Positions 1-8,301 of a DNA stretch of 64,000 nt are shown here, piece after piece. The translations under genes were made by a program, and so were the position numbers. Source of the stretch: Pseudovibrio axinellae. GTDB taxonomy: Bacteria; Pseudomonadota; Alphaproteobacteria; Rhizobiales; Stappiaceae. The stretch covers positions 279,755 to 343,754 of the forward strand of contig NZ_FOFM01000006.1 of the NCBI RefSeq assembly GCF_900110875.1. Reading direction: 5' to 3'. Positions within the stretch are counted from its first letter, which is position 1. Every line of letters starts with the position of its first letter. The notes beneath the pieces were generated by a model. The model made no database searches. It saw only the letters and a program-made list of their open reading frames with translations, and was not told the DNA's origin.

Positions 1-888
1 CATGGTCCTGTTTGGCAGGCCCGTCAGCGCATCATGATGCGCGATGTGCAGCAGATGAGCTTCAGCGCGTTTGCGATCTGAGATGTCCGTCGCTGTTGTT
101 ACCACATGCGTGGTGTTTCCAGCAGCATCCAGCAGGGGGCTCTTGGTGACGATGAAATGGAAGACATCGCCTGCATGGTTTCGCTGTTCAATTTCATATG
201 GGGGCAACGCCCTCCCGGTAATGAACACCTTTCGATCCAGTCGGCGGTTACTCTCTTGAGTAAACTTGTCGAACTTCCCATAGGCATCCTGACCGATGAG
301 TTCTGCAGTCGTCGAATTCAGAAAATTTGCCCATGCCGCATTGGTGAACGCGCATAATCCATCCAGGGTACAGGTCATGATCATGGCTGGGACGCTGTCA
401 ATAACTTGCGCCAGCCGCTCACGAGAATCGCGCAGTGCTTCCTTACGTTGCAGCTCAACGTTGACCAGCTCCTGTTCAAGGAACCGCGCATGTCGCTTAA
501 CCGCATTCTGCTCTTCGCGCAGTGCAAGCAGATTTCTCGCCCTGCTCACAAACTCATTGTGATCGACCGGGCTTTGGAGAAAGTCCGTCGCGCCAGCTTC
601 CAACGCCCTAATACGAAATGACCTATCAGTGAAAACAGTGATGACAACAACAGGCACGTCACTGCAATGGTCGAGCGCGCGCACCTTCTGCGTCAACTCA
701 GCCCCGTCCATCTCTGGCATACTGTAGTCTGTGATAATCAGGTCGGGAACAGTGCTCTCCATAAATGCGAGAGCATCAAACGGCGATGCAAAACACTGCA
801 CCTTGACAGAGGCACCTACAGCAAGTGCAAGCTTTTCAAAAATACTTCTATTAATTGCCCTGTCGTCGACAATAACGATTGTTGTCAT
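1..888 (-). CDS. Response regulator with PAS and GGDEF domains (partial)
   Basis: The gene starts at 888 and runs off the left edge, leaving 296 codons. Residues 1-125 form a receiver domain: acidic D8-D9, phospho-acceptor D54 in TDYSMPEMDG, and VVVIT as the fourth strand. Next come a charged helical linker (about 130-165) and a PAS-like domain (about 167-280, TCTLDGLCAFTNAAW). The last visible residues are HHDALTGLPNR, the usual opening of a GGDEF diguanylate cyclase domain. The protein is therefore probably a cytoplasmic c-di-GMP synthase controlled by phosphorylation and a PAS input. Oddly, the receiver's conserved lysine (normally K-P after strand five) is serine here (FLQSP), which may alter phosphorylation signalling. 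Whether the GGDEF motif is intact, and whether an EAL domain follows, cannot be seen. It has no neighbour in an obvious operon. Confidence 0.85.
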   Translation of the reverse strand, partial: MTTIVIVDDRAINRSIFEKLALAVGASVKVQCFASPFDALAFMESTVPDLIITDYSMPEMDGAELTQKVRALDHCSDVPVVVITVFTDRSFRIRALEAGATDFLQSPVDHNEFVSRARNLLALREEQNAVKRHARFLEQELVNVELQRKEALRDSRERLAQVIDSVPAMIMTCTLDGLCAFTNAAWANFLNSTTAELIGQDAYGKFDKFTQESNRRLDRKVFITGRALPPYEIEQRNHAGDVFHFIVTKSPLLDAAGNTTHVVTTATDISDRKRAEAHLLHIAHHDALTGLPNRTM

Positions 889-1382
889 GCAGCTACCACC
901 ACGAGTGTCACTGCTGAAGACATAAAAAACCCACAACAGTTAACCAAATTCACCCCATGGTTTTTGTCGAATAAGGAGTCAACGTTAAGAAATGCCAAAT
1001 AGTTATCATTAAATGCTTTGTATCAAACGTATGGTTATATATACTTAAACGTATCCACGAGGCGACAGAAGCCGCTGCTCAAACTCTTTAATTTTATTCA
1101 TCAACTGAATAAAGCTAGTGTTGTCGGTAGTTTGCACAGAATTGTGTCACAACAGTTAACTGGCTTAAGAACTTACTGAAACAATTAAAGCGCAATATCT
1201 CCAGCCTCTTAAATCACACCAAATAGTTGTTACTATACCCAGTAATACACTCACCCAAAGAGTGTTCGTTTTTGCAACTAGTCAAAGAAAATAGCGCAAA
1301 TACTGAATTAGTTTTCAAAACTGTTGAACAACAACACCCGGGCGAAGCGCGCTACTGCCTCAGCCCGCGTTAAAAGCTCGCG
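889..1382. other. AT-rich intergenic region without a supported gene
   Basis: These 494 bases separate the signalling gene from the short-chain dehydrogenase. They are AT-rich with frequent stops in all frames. I see no RNA gene, clear terminator or strong operator. The promoter of the REC-PAS-GGDEF gene should lie in the left part. Confidence 0.5.
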
Positions 1383-2147
1383 CTATGAAGGTCTTTGTTT
1401 TCCTGTCGTAAGGCCGACCAGTTTAAAGTAGGCCCAATAAGGAACAAATCTCATCAGCTTCAGCGCAACAGCCAACGGCAATGGGAATGTGGTTTCAAAG
1501 CCTTTACGAGCCAGCCCTTTCTTGATGCGTTTTGCAGCGCTCTCCGCGCTGATAATAAACGGCATCGGCACCTTACTGTCCTTGGTCATATCCGTTTTCA
1601 CAAAGCCTGGATTTATCACCGACAGCGTAAGATTAGCCTTGTCAAAGCTCGGTTTCAGTGACTCGCAAAGGTTAATCAGTGCTGCTTTGGTAGGCCCATA
1701 ACTAGCCGCAAAGGGCAACCCACCATAGCCGCTAAGCGAAGAGATGATAGCCACTTGCCCCGAGCCACGCTTCTTTAGCAATGGAAACAGGTTATGAATG
1801 GTCCGAACCGCACCAAAGTAGTTCGTATCCATCGCATTGACACATATCTCATCCGTCAATGTAGAAAAGCCTCCTATTGGAAACACACCGGCGCAATAGA
1901 GTGTGAGGTCTGGAAGGCAGGCATCAGCATCAAGTTTTTGGACAGCCAGCGCCACTTCATCCTTGTCGGTCACATCAAGACGCAGCGCTCTTATAGCATC
2001 AGAAGTCTCCTCAAGTGCTGCAAGTCGCTCAGCTCGTCGGCCGCTTGCAATCACCTGCCAGCCGTCTGCGGCATAGATCTTACAAAGCTCCTCTCCAATT
2101 CCTGAAGTTGCTCCAATAATCCAGATAATCTTATCCTGAGATGTCAT
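1383..2147 (-). CDS. SDR family NAD(P)-dependent oxidoreductase
   Basis: This 254-residue classical short-chain dehydrogenase has an N-terminal Rossmann fold with the cofactor motif GATSGIG (residues 12-18). The catalytic serine lies in the ISSLSG strand (about 137), and the Y150-x3-K154 pair is in SYGPTKAA. The C-terminal PGFVKTDMT segment is typical for the family. An SGRRAER segment after the second strand suggests NADP preference, which is inference. It is monocistronic, with no substrate clue from the porin upstream in transcription or the signalling gene downstream. The substrate is unknown. Length is normal for the family. Confidence 0.9.
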   Translation of the reverse strand: MTSQDKIIWIIGATSGIGEELCKIYAADGWQVIASGRRAERLAALEETSDAIRALRLDVTDKDEVALAVQKLDADACLPDLTLYCAGVFPIGGFSTLTDEICVNAMDTNYFGAVRTIHNLFPLLKKRGSGQVAIISSLSGYGGLPFAASYGPTKAALINLCESLKPSFDKANLTLSVINPGFVKTDMTKDSKVPMPFIISAESAAKRIKKGLARKGFETTFPLPLAVALKLMRFVPYWAYFKLVGLTTGKQRPS

Positions 2148-2424
2148 TTACGCTCCCCCAAAGAAAAACTGTTATTTTGTCAGGACGAGCAAAGCACACA
2201 TTCGGCCTTTACTGCAACACGGCAATACAGCCCATCTTACAACCGCTTACTAATCACGCATTAAATTTAGAAGGCCTTAGATTTCCGCGTAAAAATTGCA
2301 CTCTTTACAAAAACTCTATTAGTAATGACGTAGGGAAAGTGCAGATAATACCCTCGCTTTAGGCTCATCAACGCAGCTTTCATTCTTGCACGTTTTTATG
2401 GAATTTTTCACCTCGCCAAAGACC

Positions 2425-3705
2425 TCAAAAATTGATCGCCATCTCCAGACCAACAACCCATGCATTTGAGATGTTTGACCGTCCATCCGGGTTGATCACA
2501 TATTGCCCGTCTACATTCGTGTAAAACCAATCGTTAATCTGAAATCGGTGGTTTGCCTCAAACACCAGTTCATAGGACTGGCCGGGTAAGTCATCACTAA
2601 ACAATCCAATATAAAACGCTGCCGCAGATACGTCCTTATCTCGCCCATCAAACAGCCCAGTATAGTAGGCACCGCCACTTACACCGTAGGGTAATAGATT
2701 AATCGCTTGCTGGGGAGCAAGCGTAACAACGCCCCAAAGATTCAACCCTTGCTCAGCATATTCTTCATATACCTTTTGATTGGCAATGAAATACAGCCCC
2801 CAGTTTCCCTCTCTGACAGCCTTTGCATCAATAAAGGGGGTGTAATCCGAAGTATCGTAATACCCGCCAAGTAAGTATCGGCCTGGCAGACCGGTCCCGC
2901 TATTCTCTTGCCCAACGCGCAAACCTGCTTCCGCTATAACCAACACACCGTCCTCAGGGTTGAATTTTAGATTAAACCCCTGCTCCTCATTGTCCTGAGC
3001 ACTAAAATCAGCATTGTAAGCGCCAGCAGAAAAATAGAAATAATCCTGCGGGTTTACAGTACCTTGGACACCCCACTGACTATAGGGCGGCGATGTAAAC
3101 GACGGTACATTGAAGAGAATCTGCGCCGGATTTCCATTCACTGCTAAACTGACATAATACTGAAATGCGTCACTTGTGGCAAAAGCACTCCCAGTAGAGA
3201 GCCGACCAATGGCAAAGTCGATGCGCTCATCCATCAAGGATTGATAAAAGTTCAACTGTGCCAAACCAAAAAGGTGACCGAGGTAGATTTCGGCCACATC
3301 AAAGACGTTCCCAATATCGTCACCAGACAAATCACGTCCCAAACCTTGATAGAACCCGACACTAAAACCCGTCCCGTTCAGTCCCATCAATTTATCGAGA
3401 TCAAAGTCAATTGCACCAATAAAACCACCTGCATAGGCCGCGCTTTGCCGTTCTCCCCCAACAGGGTTTGCTTGCAGGTCGTGCACATAAAGCAGCTCAG
3501 GGTCAATACCCGCGTTTTTCAGCCAGGTACGATAGCCCCACCAATCACCGCTCGCAGTTTCCCAGCTGCCCCAATCACGCGGCCAAACTGCTGTTTGTGA
3601 GTATGCACTATTTTGAAGACATATGTGCAAGCAGAGGCTCACCAACAGACGCCCAAATGTGCGTGGTAGCTTGAAAGGCAACAGACTGACCGCAAACACA
3701 TGCAA
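2425..3705 (-). CDS. OprB-family carbohydrate-selective porin
   Basis: The protein has 426 residues and an N-terminal export signal (hydrophobic stretch about 18-30, likely cleavage near AYSQT). The mature part begins with aromatic WPRDWGSWETASGDWWGYRTW, which with the later barrel strands ending in aromatic residues recalls OprB porins. The last residue is phenylalanine (EMAINF), the usual outer-membrane insertion signal for BAM. It probably forms an outer-membrane channel for sugars or other small solutes. It is monocistronic. A Crp/Fnr regulator lies 275 bp upstream on the same strand, so regulation by it is possible but unproven. Exact substrate selectivity cannot be read from sequence. 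Confidence 0.85.
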   Translation of the reverse strand: MHVFAVSLLPFKLPRTFGRLLVSLCLHICLQNSAYSQTAVWPRDWGSWETASGDWWGYRTWLKNAGIDPELLYVHDLQANPVGGERQSAAYAGGFIGAIDFDLDKLMGLNGTGFSVGFYQGLGRDLSGDDIGNVFDVAEIYLGHLFGLAQLNFYQSLMDERIDFAIGRLSTGSAFATSDAFQYYVSLAVNGNPAQILFNVPSFTSPPYSQWGVQGTVNPQDYFYFSAGAYNADFSAQDNEEQGFNLKFNPEDGVLVIAEAGLRVGQENSGTGLPGRYLLGGYYDTSDYTPFIDAKAVREGNWGLYFIANQKVYEEYAEQGLNLWGVVTLAPQQAINLLPYGVSGGAYYTGLFDGRDKDVSAAAFYIGLFSDDLPGQSYELVFEANHRFQINDWFYTNVDGQYVINPDGRSNISNAWVVGLEMAINF

Positions 3706-3980
3706 CGGTTGCTTCTCCAGTTATCGAAAACCAAACCGGAAGGAACGCAAAACAACTTCATCGGTGCGCCGCTATGCTGGCACAATAGACCGCATTTCTG
3801 AATTGCTAGAACTATCAATTCAGTCCCAACAATCCACCATGCTCACAGGTCAAAGACCTTTTCATAAAGCCGTTGCTTGCCTTGATTACCCAAAGCAGCT
3901 CGGCGAACCGTACAATCTAAATTTCTCTCATTACCCGGGCAGAAAAAATGAAGAAGCCTGCGACCGAAATACGGTCACCT

Positions 3981-4700
3981 TCAACCCTCGTAAGTTGGAT
4001 CCACATCAGCAAGGCTTTTGAGTTTACCTAAGTGGGTCACAACTACCTTTTTCCGCCCGCTCGTAACAATACCCTTTTTCTCCCAAGCACTTAGCAACCG
4101 GCTTACTGTATAAAGAGTCGTACCCGTCATCTCAGAGATGTTCTGGCGGGTCAGAGGAAAGTCAATTTCCATTCCCTCATCGGTGTTCCGGCTGCTTTGC
4201 AATGCAAGCCTCAACAAAGCCCGTGCAACGCGCTGCTCAACTTGCTGCGTCGCCAGTTCCAAAATGTGGTTGTTGGCCTCCGATAGCCGCTTTCCAACCG
4301 TCTTATAGGTCTCGCTCGCAAACCCGTCATATTTCTCTACAAATGTCGCCCAAAGGCTTGTAGGCCAGGAAAGCACAAGACAATCATCAATTGCCACAGC
4401 GCTTGCCGGGTAGGTTGTACGGCCAATAGCAGACGCGATCCCCATCAACTCACCGCTAACAATGTGCCGGGCGATAACCTGGTCACCAGCTGCCGTAGTG
4501 CGGACCACACGGACATGACCATCCAACAAGAGGTAAAACCGTTCGGCTGGTTCATCTTCTTCAAAGATTGCCTGCCCAGCGCTAAAACGCTTTGGCGTCG
4601 TGGCATCCAAAATCTCTCTAATATCAGAACGTTCCAGCTTCCGGAACGGAGGGATATGCGAGATAAGATTTTCATCAAGACTTCTCAAAGAAGACACCAT
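3981..4700 (-). CDS. Crp/Fnr-family transcriptional regulator
   Basis: The protein has 239 residues. Residues about 20-130 form a cyclic-nucleotide-binding-type beta-roll (FEEDEPAERFYLLLDGHVRVVR, IVSGELMGIASAIG). A long dimerisation helix follows, then a winged helix-turn-helix (about 165-220) with LTRQNISEMTGTTLYTVSRLLSAWEKKG; TVSRLLSAWE is the recognition-helix signature of the family. It lacks the N-terminal cysteine cluster of oxygen-sensing FNR, so it is more like Dnr/NNR or general Crp-type regulators; the ligand is unknown. A short inverted repeat (GACCG/CGGTC, 3962-3976) lies just past the stop and may help end transcription. It lies between the porin and the divergent dimethylarginine operon and could regulate either. 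Confidence 0.9.
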   Translation of the reverse strand: MVSSLRSLDENLISHIPPFRKLERSDIREILDATTPKRFSAGQAIFEEDEPAERFYLLLDGHVRVVRTTAAGDQVIARHIVSGELMGIASAIGRTTYPASAVAIDDCLVLSWPTSLWATFVEKYDGFASETYKTVGKRLSEANNHILELATQQVEQRVARALLRLALQSSRNTDEGMEIDFPLTRQNISEMTGTTLYTVSRLLSAWEKKGIVTSGRKKVVVTHLGKLKSLADVDPTYEG

Positions 4701-5131
4701 AGGTCAGAAACAAAATACATTGGCACGCGCCCTTAACGCACATCTTGATGCACACTCAGAACAGCGGTTTGCTTATAGCAGAAAACACTAAAAAGTTTAC
4801 AGCGAACTCATTGGCACAAATGAATTATTTTCCGCTGTGAATTGCTGAAGCCTGCAACTCCAACGCTATATCCCAGGATGATCAGCAAAATATTCAAGCT
4901 GCATTTAGAATTAATTGGTCTCCCAAAGTAAAAATGCACCCCAACCTCACCATAGGACAGTTTTACCCTCTGGCTCCTTCTGATGTTAGCTGTACAATCT
5001 TTTTGCATTTCAATTCATGTATTATGCTCAACATTGAAAGAGCAAAAACTCTGCATCCATTCAATTGACTTACTCTGATTAATTGGGAACTCTATTAAGG
5101 AGTTTTACGCACATTTAGGATTCTGCACCGA
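4701..5131. other. Divergent promoter region, crp-type gene / ddaH
   Basis: These 431 bases lie between the divergent Crp/Fnr gene and ddaH. They are AT-rich and contain no convincing reading frame. A TTGACT element at 5065-5070 could be a -35 box for ddaH, but no good -10 box follows at ideal spacing. I found no clear FNR or Crp palindrome here. Confidence 0.4.
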
Positions 5132-5926
5132 ATGAATACTGACCTTAAGGTATATAATTTCAACAATGCAATTCTGCGTCGCCCTTCCAAATCTGTTGTA
5201 AATGGCTTGCGCGATGATAACCGCGGCAACCCAACCTACGAAGGCGTTGTAGCTGAGCATGATGCATATTTAAAAGCGATGGAAGAGGCAGGCGTAAACT
5301 TGCACATTCTCCCAGCGCTGGAAGAGTTCCCCGACTCCATCTTCGTTGAAGACCCCGCGCTTGTTTTCCCAGAAGGAGCCATTTTGTTGCGCCCCGGTGC
5401 AGCGACCCGCGAAGGCGAAACAACAGCAATCGCAAAAGACATTCACAAGCTCTTCGATACCGTCCTGCAAATCGAAGCTGGCTACGTGGATGGTGGCGAC
5501 ATTCTCAACACACCAGACGCAGTCATGATTGGCCTGTCCGCGCGCACAACACGCGAGGGTGCGCAGGCCCTGATTGAATGCCTGGCAAAAATCGGGCGCA
5601 AGGGCGTATTGGTTGAGACCCCCGCAAATGTTCTGCATTTCAAGTCAGACTGCTCTTTGCTGGACGACAACACCATGCTCTCCACCAAACGCCTGTCAGT
5701 TTCCGGGGTGTTTGAAGGCCTCAACGTGCTGCACACGCCTGATGGAGAAGAAGGCGCTGCAAATGCACTGCGCGTAAACGATGTTGTGTTTGTCGGCTCA
5801 GATTTCCCGCAGACCATCAAAATGTTGCAGGACGCCGGCTATTCCGTGGTGCCTTTAGCGACCTCACAGATTGCAAAGATTGATGCAGGACTGTCCTGCA
5901 TGTCACTTCGATATTTTCAAAAATAA
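5132..5926 (+). CDS. ddaH: Dimethylarginine dimethylaminohydrolase (DDAH-type amidinotransferase)
   Basis: This 264-residue protein belongs to the arginine deiminase/amidinotransferase superfamily. DDAH hydrolyses N-omega-methylated arginines to citrulline and methylamines in the cytoplasm. The expected active site is visible: E115 ahead of DGGD (120-123), H169 in VLHFKSD, and nucleophile C256 in GLSCMSLR near the C-terminus. The FVEDPALVF segment (about 71-79) is typical of the group, and the length matches bacterial DDAH rather than the longer arginine deiminases. It is the first gene of an apparent operon with a polar amino-acid binding protein (20 bp downstream) and two permeases, which fits uptake and use of methylarginine. 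A related amidinohydrolase activity is the main alternative. Confidence 0.85.
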   Translation: MNTDLKVYNFNNAILRRPSKSVVNGLRDDNRGNPTYEGVVAEHDAYLKAMEEAGVNLHILPALEEFPDSIFVEDPALVFPEGAILLRPGAATREGETTAIAKDIHKLFDTVLQIEAGYVDGGDILNTPDAVMIGLSARTTREGAQALIECLAKIGRKGVLVETPANVLHFKSDCSLLDDNTMLSTKRLSVSGVFEGLNVLHTPDGEEGAANALRVNDVVFVGSDFPQTIKMLQDAGYSVVPLATSQIAKIDAGLSCMSLRYFQK

Positions 5927-5945
5927 ATCTTAAAGAGGGGAAACT

Positions 5946-6749
5946 ATGAAACTTAAAGCGCTTTTGGGCACGCTCAGCGTCGCCGCACTCACCACCTTGT
6001 CCGTTGCAAACGCTGCTGATGCAGTCCGCGTAGGTATCGCACCAGAACCTTACCTTCCATTCAGCACACTTACCGCCGCAAACGAATGGCAGGGGTTTGA
6101 GCCAGACCTGCTTCGCTCACTGTGCGAGGAAGTAAAAATAGAATGCAGCTTCAACGCAGTCGCTTGGGACGGCCTCATCCCTTCATTGAAAGAAAACAAA
6201 CTCGACCTCATCGTTGGTGCCTTTTCCATCAATGAAGAACGCCAGAAGATCGTTGACTTCTCAACGCCATACATCTTTGAAGCGTCGGTCGTTATCGGCA
6301 TGAAGTCAGACAGCAAACAGGTCGCTGTAAAAACAGATCCTAACAATGCAGAAGGCAAAGTCATCGATGATGCAAACCTTTCTGGTATGTTGCTTGGCAC
6401 GCAAGCTGCCAGCGTACAGTCTGTCTATGCAGACACCTACCTGGGCGAGATGACCACCAAATATTACGACACCGCCGACAACGTTGTCGCTGACCTCACC
6501 GCTGGCCGGGTGGACTACGCACTGCTGCCAGAAGCTTATGTCGGTCCATTCTTGAACACGGCTGACGGCGCTGATTACACCGTAAAAGCAGTCGTGCCGT
6601 CCAACGCGGTTCTCGGCAACGGCATCGGCATGGCAGTCGACAAAGGCAACACAGAGCTGATGGGCAAACTCAACGCGGGCCTTGCCGCTCTGGAGGCATC
6701 TGGCAAGCTGACAGAAATCACCGTGAAGTGGTTCCCGGTTCGCAAGTAA
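5946..6749 (+). CDS. Amino-acid ABC transporter substrate-binding protein (family 3)
   Basis: This 267-residue periplasmic protein has a clear signal peptide (KALLGTLSVAALTTLSVANA, cleavage near residue 23). The mature part opens with VRVGIAPEPYLPFS and contains GFEPDLLRSLCEE and the LIVGAFSINEERQKIVDFSTPY region, hallmarks of polar amino-acid binding proteins (SBP_bac_3). A strong ribosome site (AGAGGGG) sits just upstream. Coupling to ddaH suggests arginine or methylarginine as ligand, by inference. It is followed by a stem-loop and then two permease genes. GAFSINEER differs from the more common GMSITPER pattern but keeps the same position. Confidence 0.9.
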   Translation: MKLKALLGTLSVAALTTLSVANAADAVRVGIAPEPYLPFSTLTAANEWQGFEPDLLRSLCEEVKIECSFNAVAWDGLIPSLKENKLDLIVGAFSINEERQKIVDFSTPYIFEASVVIGMKSDSKQVAVKTDPNNAEGKVIDDANLSGMLLGTQAASVQSVYADTYLGEMTTKYYDTADNVVADLTAGRVDYALLPEAYVGPFLNTADGADYTVKAVVPSNAVLGNGIGMAVDKGNTELMGKLNAGLAALEASGKLTEITVKWFPVRK

Positions 6750-6770
6750 CCTCATGACCCGCCGACCATG

Positions 6771-6795
6771 TGAGGCTCACACCCCGTGAGCCTCA
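6771..6795 (+). terminator. Intercistronic stem-loop after the binding-protein gene
   Basis: A perfect 10-bp inverted repeat (TGAGGCTCAC / GTGAGCCTCA) with a 5-nt loop lies 21 bases past the binding-protein stop and before the first permease. It probably stabilises the upstream transcript or partly terminates transcription, giving more binding protein than permease. It has only a short T run. Confidence 0.6.
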
Positions 6796-6834
6796 TTTCC
6801 ATCCGAAATACGTCTTCGCACAACATAGGCTGTC

Positions 6835-7554
6835 ATGGATCACTCAATATGGACATTGCTGTCATTTGGTGACGCAGGCTGGGGCGATGAATTCGCTTCC
6901 GGGTTTTGGCTCACCATAAAAGTATCCATAGCCTCCTATTGCGTCTCCGTCGCAATAGGTCTTGTTGCTGCCGTGGCAAAGCTTTCAAAGTCCAAAACAG
7001 CACGCGCGGTTGCAGAAGTTTACACAACCGTCGTTCGCGCTATTCCTGAGCTCCTGCTCATTCTGCTTTTGTATTATGCAGTTGCAACCTCTGCCTCCAA
7101 CTTGCTTATCTCAATCGGGCTTGCCTCCAAAGGCTTTCAGATCAGCCCGTTCATTGCAGCAGTTTCTGCCCTTGGCTTTGTGTCTGGTGCATTTATGACA
7201 GAAGTCTTCCGCGCTGCGTTCAACGCCATTTCAAAAGGTCAGGCAGAAGCTGCAAATGCACTGGGCCTTAGTCCGCTGCAAACACTCAGGCTTGTCACCC
7301 TGCCGCAAATGGTAAAACGCGCTATTCCTGGCATGGCAAACCTTTGGCTTTCCATCACCAAGGAAACTGCGCTTATCAGCGTCTTAGGAAGCTTCCACGA
7401 GCTGCTTTACGTCGGCTACCGCGCAGCAGCCAACACCAAACACTACAGTTTCTTTTACGGCTTCACCGCCGCACTCTTCCTGCTCATCACCTTGATCTCG
7501 GTCCTCATCATCCGAAAAGTGGAAGGCAATCTCTCAAAGGGCTACAGCAAATGA
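6835..7554 (+). CDS. Polar amino-acid ABC transporter permease 1
   Basis: This 239-residue inner-membrane protein has about five hydrophobic segments and the HisM/GlnP-type inner-membrane domain. The first cytoplasmic segment carries VRAIPELLLILLLYY, the typical R-G/A-x-P-E/P motif of amino-acid permeases. The coupling-helix EAA loop is seen as EAANALGLSPLQTLRLVTLPQ. It overlaps the next permease gene by four bases (ATGA), so the two are translationally coupled and probably form a heterodimer. The Shine-Dalgarno site is weak, possibly a consequence of the preceding stem-loop. No ATPase of the polar amino-acid type follows. Confidence 0.9.
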   Translation: MDHSIWTLLSFGDAGWGDEFASGFWLTIKVSIASYCVSVAIGLVAAVAKLSKSKTARAVAEVYTTVVRAIPELLLILLLYYAVATSASNLLISIGLASKGFQISPFIAAVSALGFVSGAFMTEVFRAAFNAISKGQAEAANALGLSPLQTLRLVTLPQMVKRAIPGMANLWLSITKETALISVLGSFHELLYVGYRAAANTKHYSFFYGFTAALFLLITLISVLIIRKVEGNLSKGYSK

Positions 7555-8246
7555 TTGAATCCTTCGAGATCTATTGGGCAATGTTTTTAAAGCTGCTCGC
7601 CGCAGCACCGCTTTCCATTTTCCTCACCGCTGTTGCAGGCACACTTGGCCTCATCATTGGCGGAGCAACAGCGATTGCCCGCCTGTCCTCGCTCAAATGG
7701 ATTGCAGCCCCTGCTGAATCCTATTCATTCATGTTTCGCGGCACCCCTGCTCTCGTTCAGATCTACCTGATCTACTACGGGCTCGGCGAAGTCCTGCCAG
7801 ATACCTGGGTGCGCCACAGCTTCTTATGGAAGTATCTGCGCGATGGACTTTGGTATGCCATCCTCGCCCTTAGCCTCAATCAGGGCGCTTATCTGTCGGA
7901 AGTCTTCAAAGGTGCGATTAAGGACGTCCCCAAGGGCTTAAAAGAGGCCGCAGCTGCAGCAGGTCTCACCAAGTGGCAGACCTTGCGCTTCGTCACGCTC
8001 CCCATCGCATTTCGCACAAGTTTGCCAATTATCGCGTCAGACACCATTATCCTGCTCAAAACCACCAGCCTTGCCTCCACAATCACAGTAATGGAACTGA
8101 TGGGGACGGCACGCGTCATACAACGCAAAACCTTCTCTATCTACGAACCGCTCCTTTTGACTGGTCTCATTTACTTTGCCGTTGTCGTGGCAATCAGCTT
8201 CTCCATGAAGAAGGTCGAAAAACGATACGCAATCCTTGCGCACTAA
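7551..8246 (+). CDS. Polar amino-acid ABC transporter permease 2
   Basis: The 231-residue reading begins MIESFEIYWAMF at 7551, overlapping the previous stop by four bases. A longer in-frame extension upstream is rejected because it is antisense-like and runs inside the preceding gene. The protein has the HisM-type fold, with FRGTPALVQIYLIYYGLGE as the R-G-T-P-x-L-V-Q motif and EAAAAAGLTKWQTLRFVTLP as the EAA loop that contacts an ATPase. Together with permease 1 and the binding protein it makes an importer lacking a local ATP-binding gene. The stop is followed by a strong terminator shared with the convergent peptide operon. Confidence 0.9.
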   Translation: MIESFEIYWAMFLKLLAAAPLSIFLTAVAGTLGLIIGGATAIARLSSLKWIAAPAESYSFMFRGTPALVQIYLIYYGLGEVLPDTWVRHSFLWKYLRDGLWYAILALSLNQGAYLSEVFKGAIKDVPKGLKEAAAAAGLTKWQTLRFVTLPIAFRTSLPIIASDTIILLKTTSLASTITVMELMGTARVIQRKTFSIYEPLLLTGLIYFAVVVAISFSMKKVEKRYAILAH

Positions 8247-8250
8247 ACGC

Positions 8251-8279
8251 AAAAGCCCCACCGGATCGGCGGGGCTTTT
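8251..8279. terminator. Bidirectional rho-independent terminator
   Basis: The GC-rich hairpin AAAAGCCCC..CCG / CGG..GGGGCTTTT lies between the plus-strand permease stop (8246) and the minus-strand ATPase stop (8302). A-tract and T-tract flank the two sides, so it can end both converging operons. Confidence 0.85.
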
Positions 8280-8301
8280 CTCATAGATCAGTGCTTGAAA
8301 A

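Noticed and set aside
3892..3906. TTGAT-like half-site suggesting an FNR box upstream of the porin
   Set aside because: The second half reads CAAAG, not ATCAA, so it is not a convincing Crp/Fnr site.
3623..4021. Plus-strand frame between porin and Crp/Fnr genes
   Set aside because: No ribosome site or recognisable content; overlaps both flanking genes at their ends.
4808..5008. Small minus-strand frame upstream of ddaH
   Set aside because: AT-rich promoter DNA, no ribosome site and no similarity recognised.
7344..7550. In-frame N-terminal extension of the second amino-acid permease
   Set aside because: It lies wholly inside the first permease gene, is rich in residues typical of shadow frames (H, R, P, Q), and the ATGA overlap gives a normal start at 7551.
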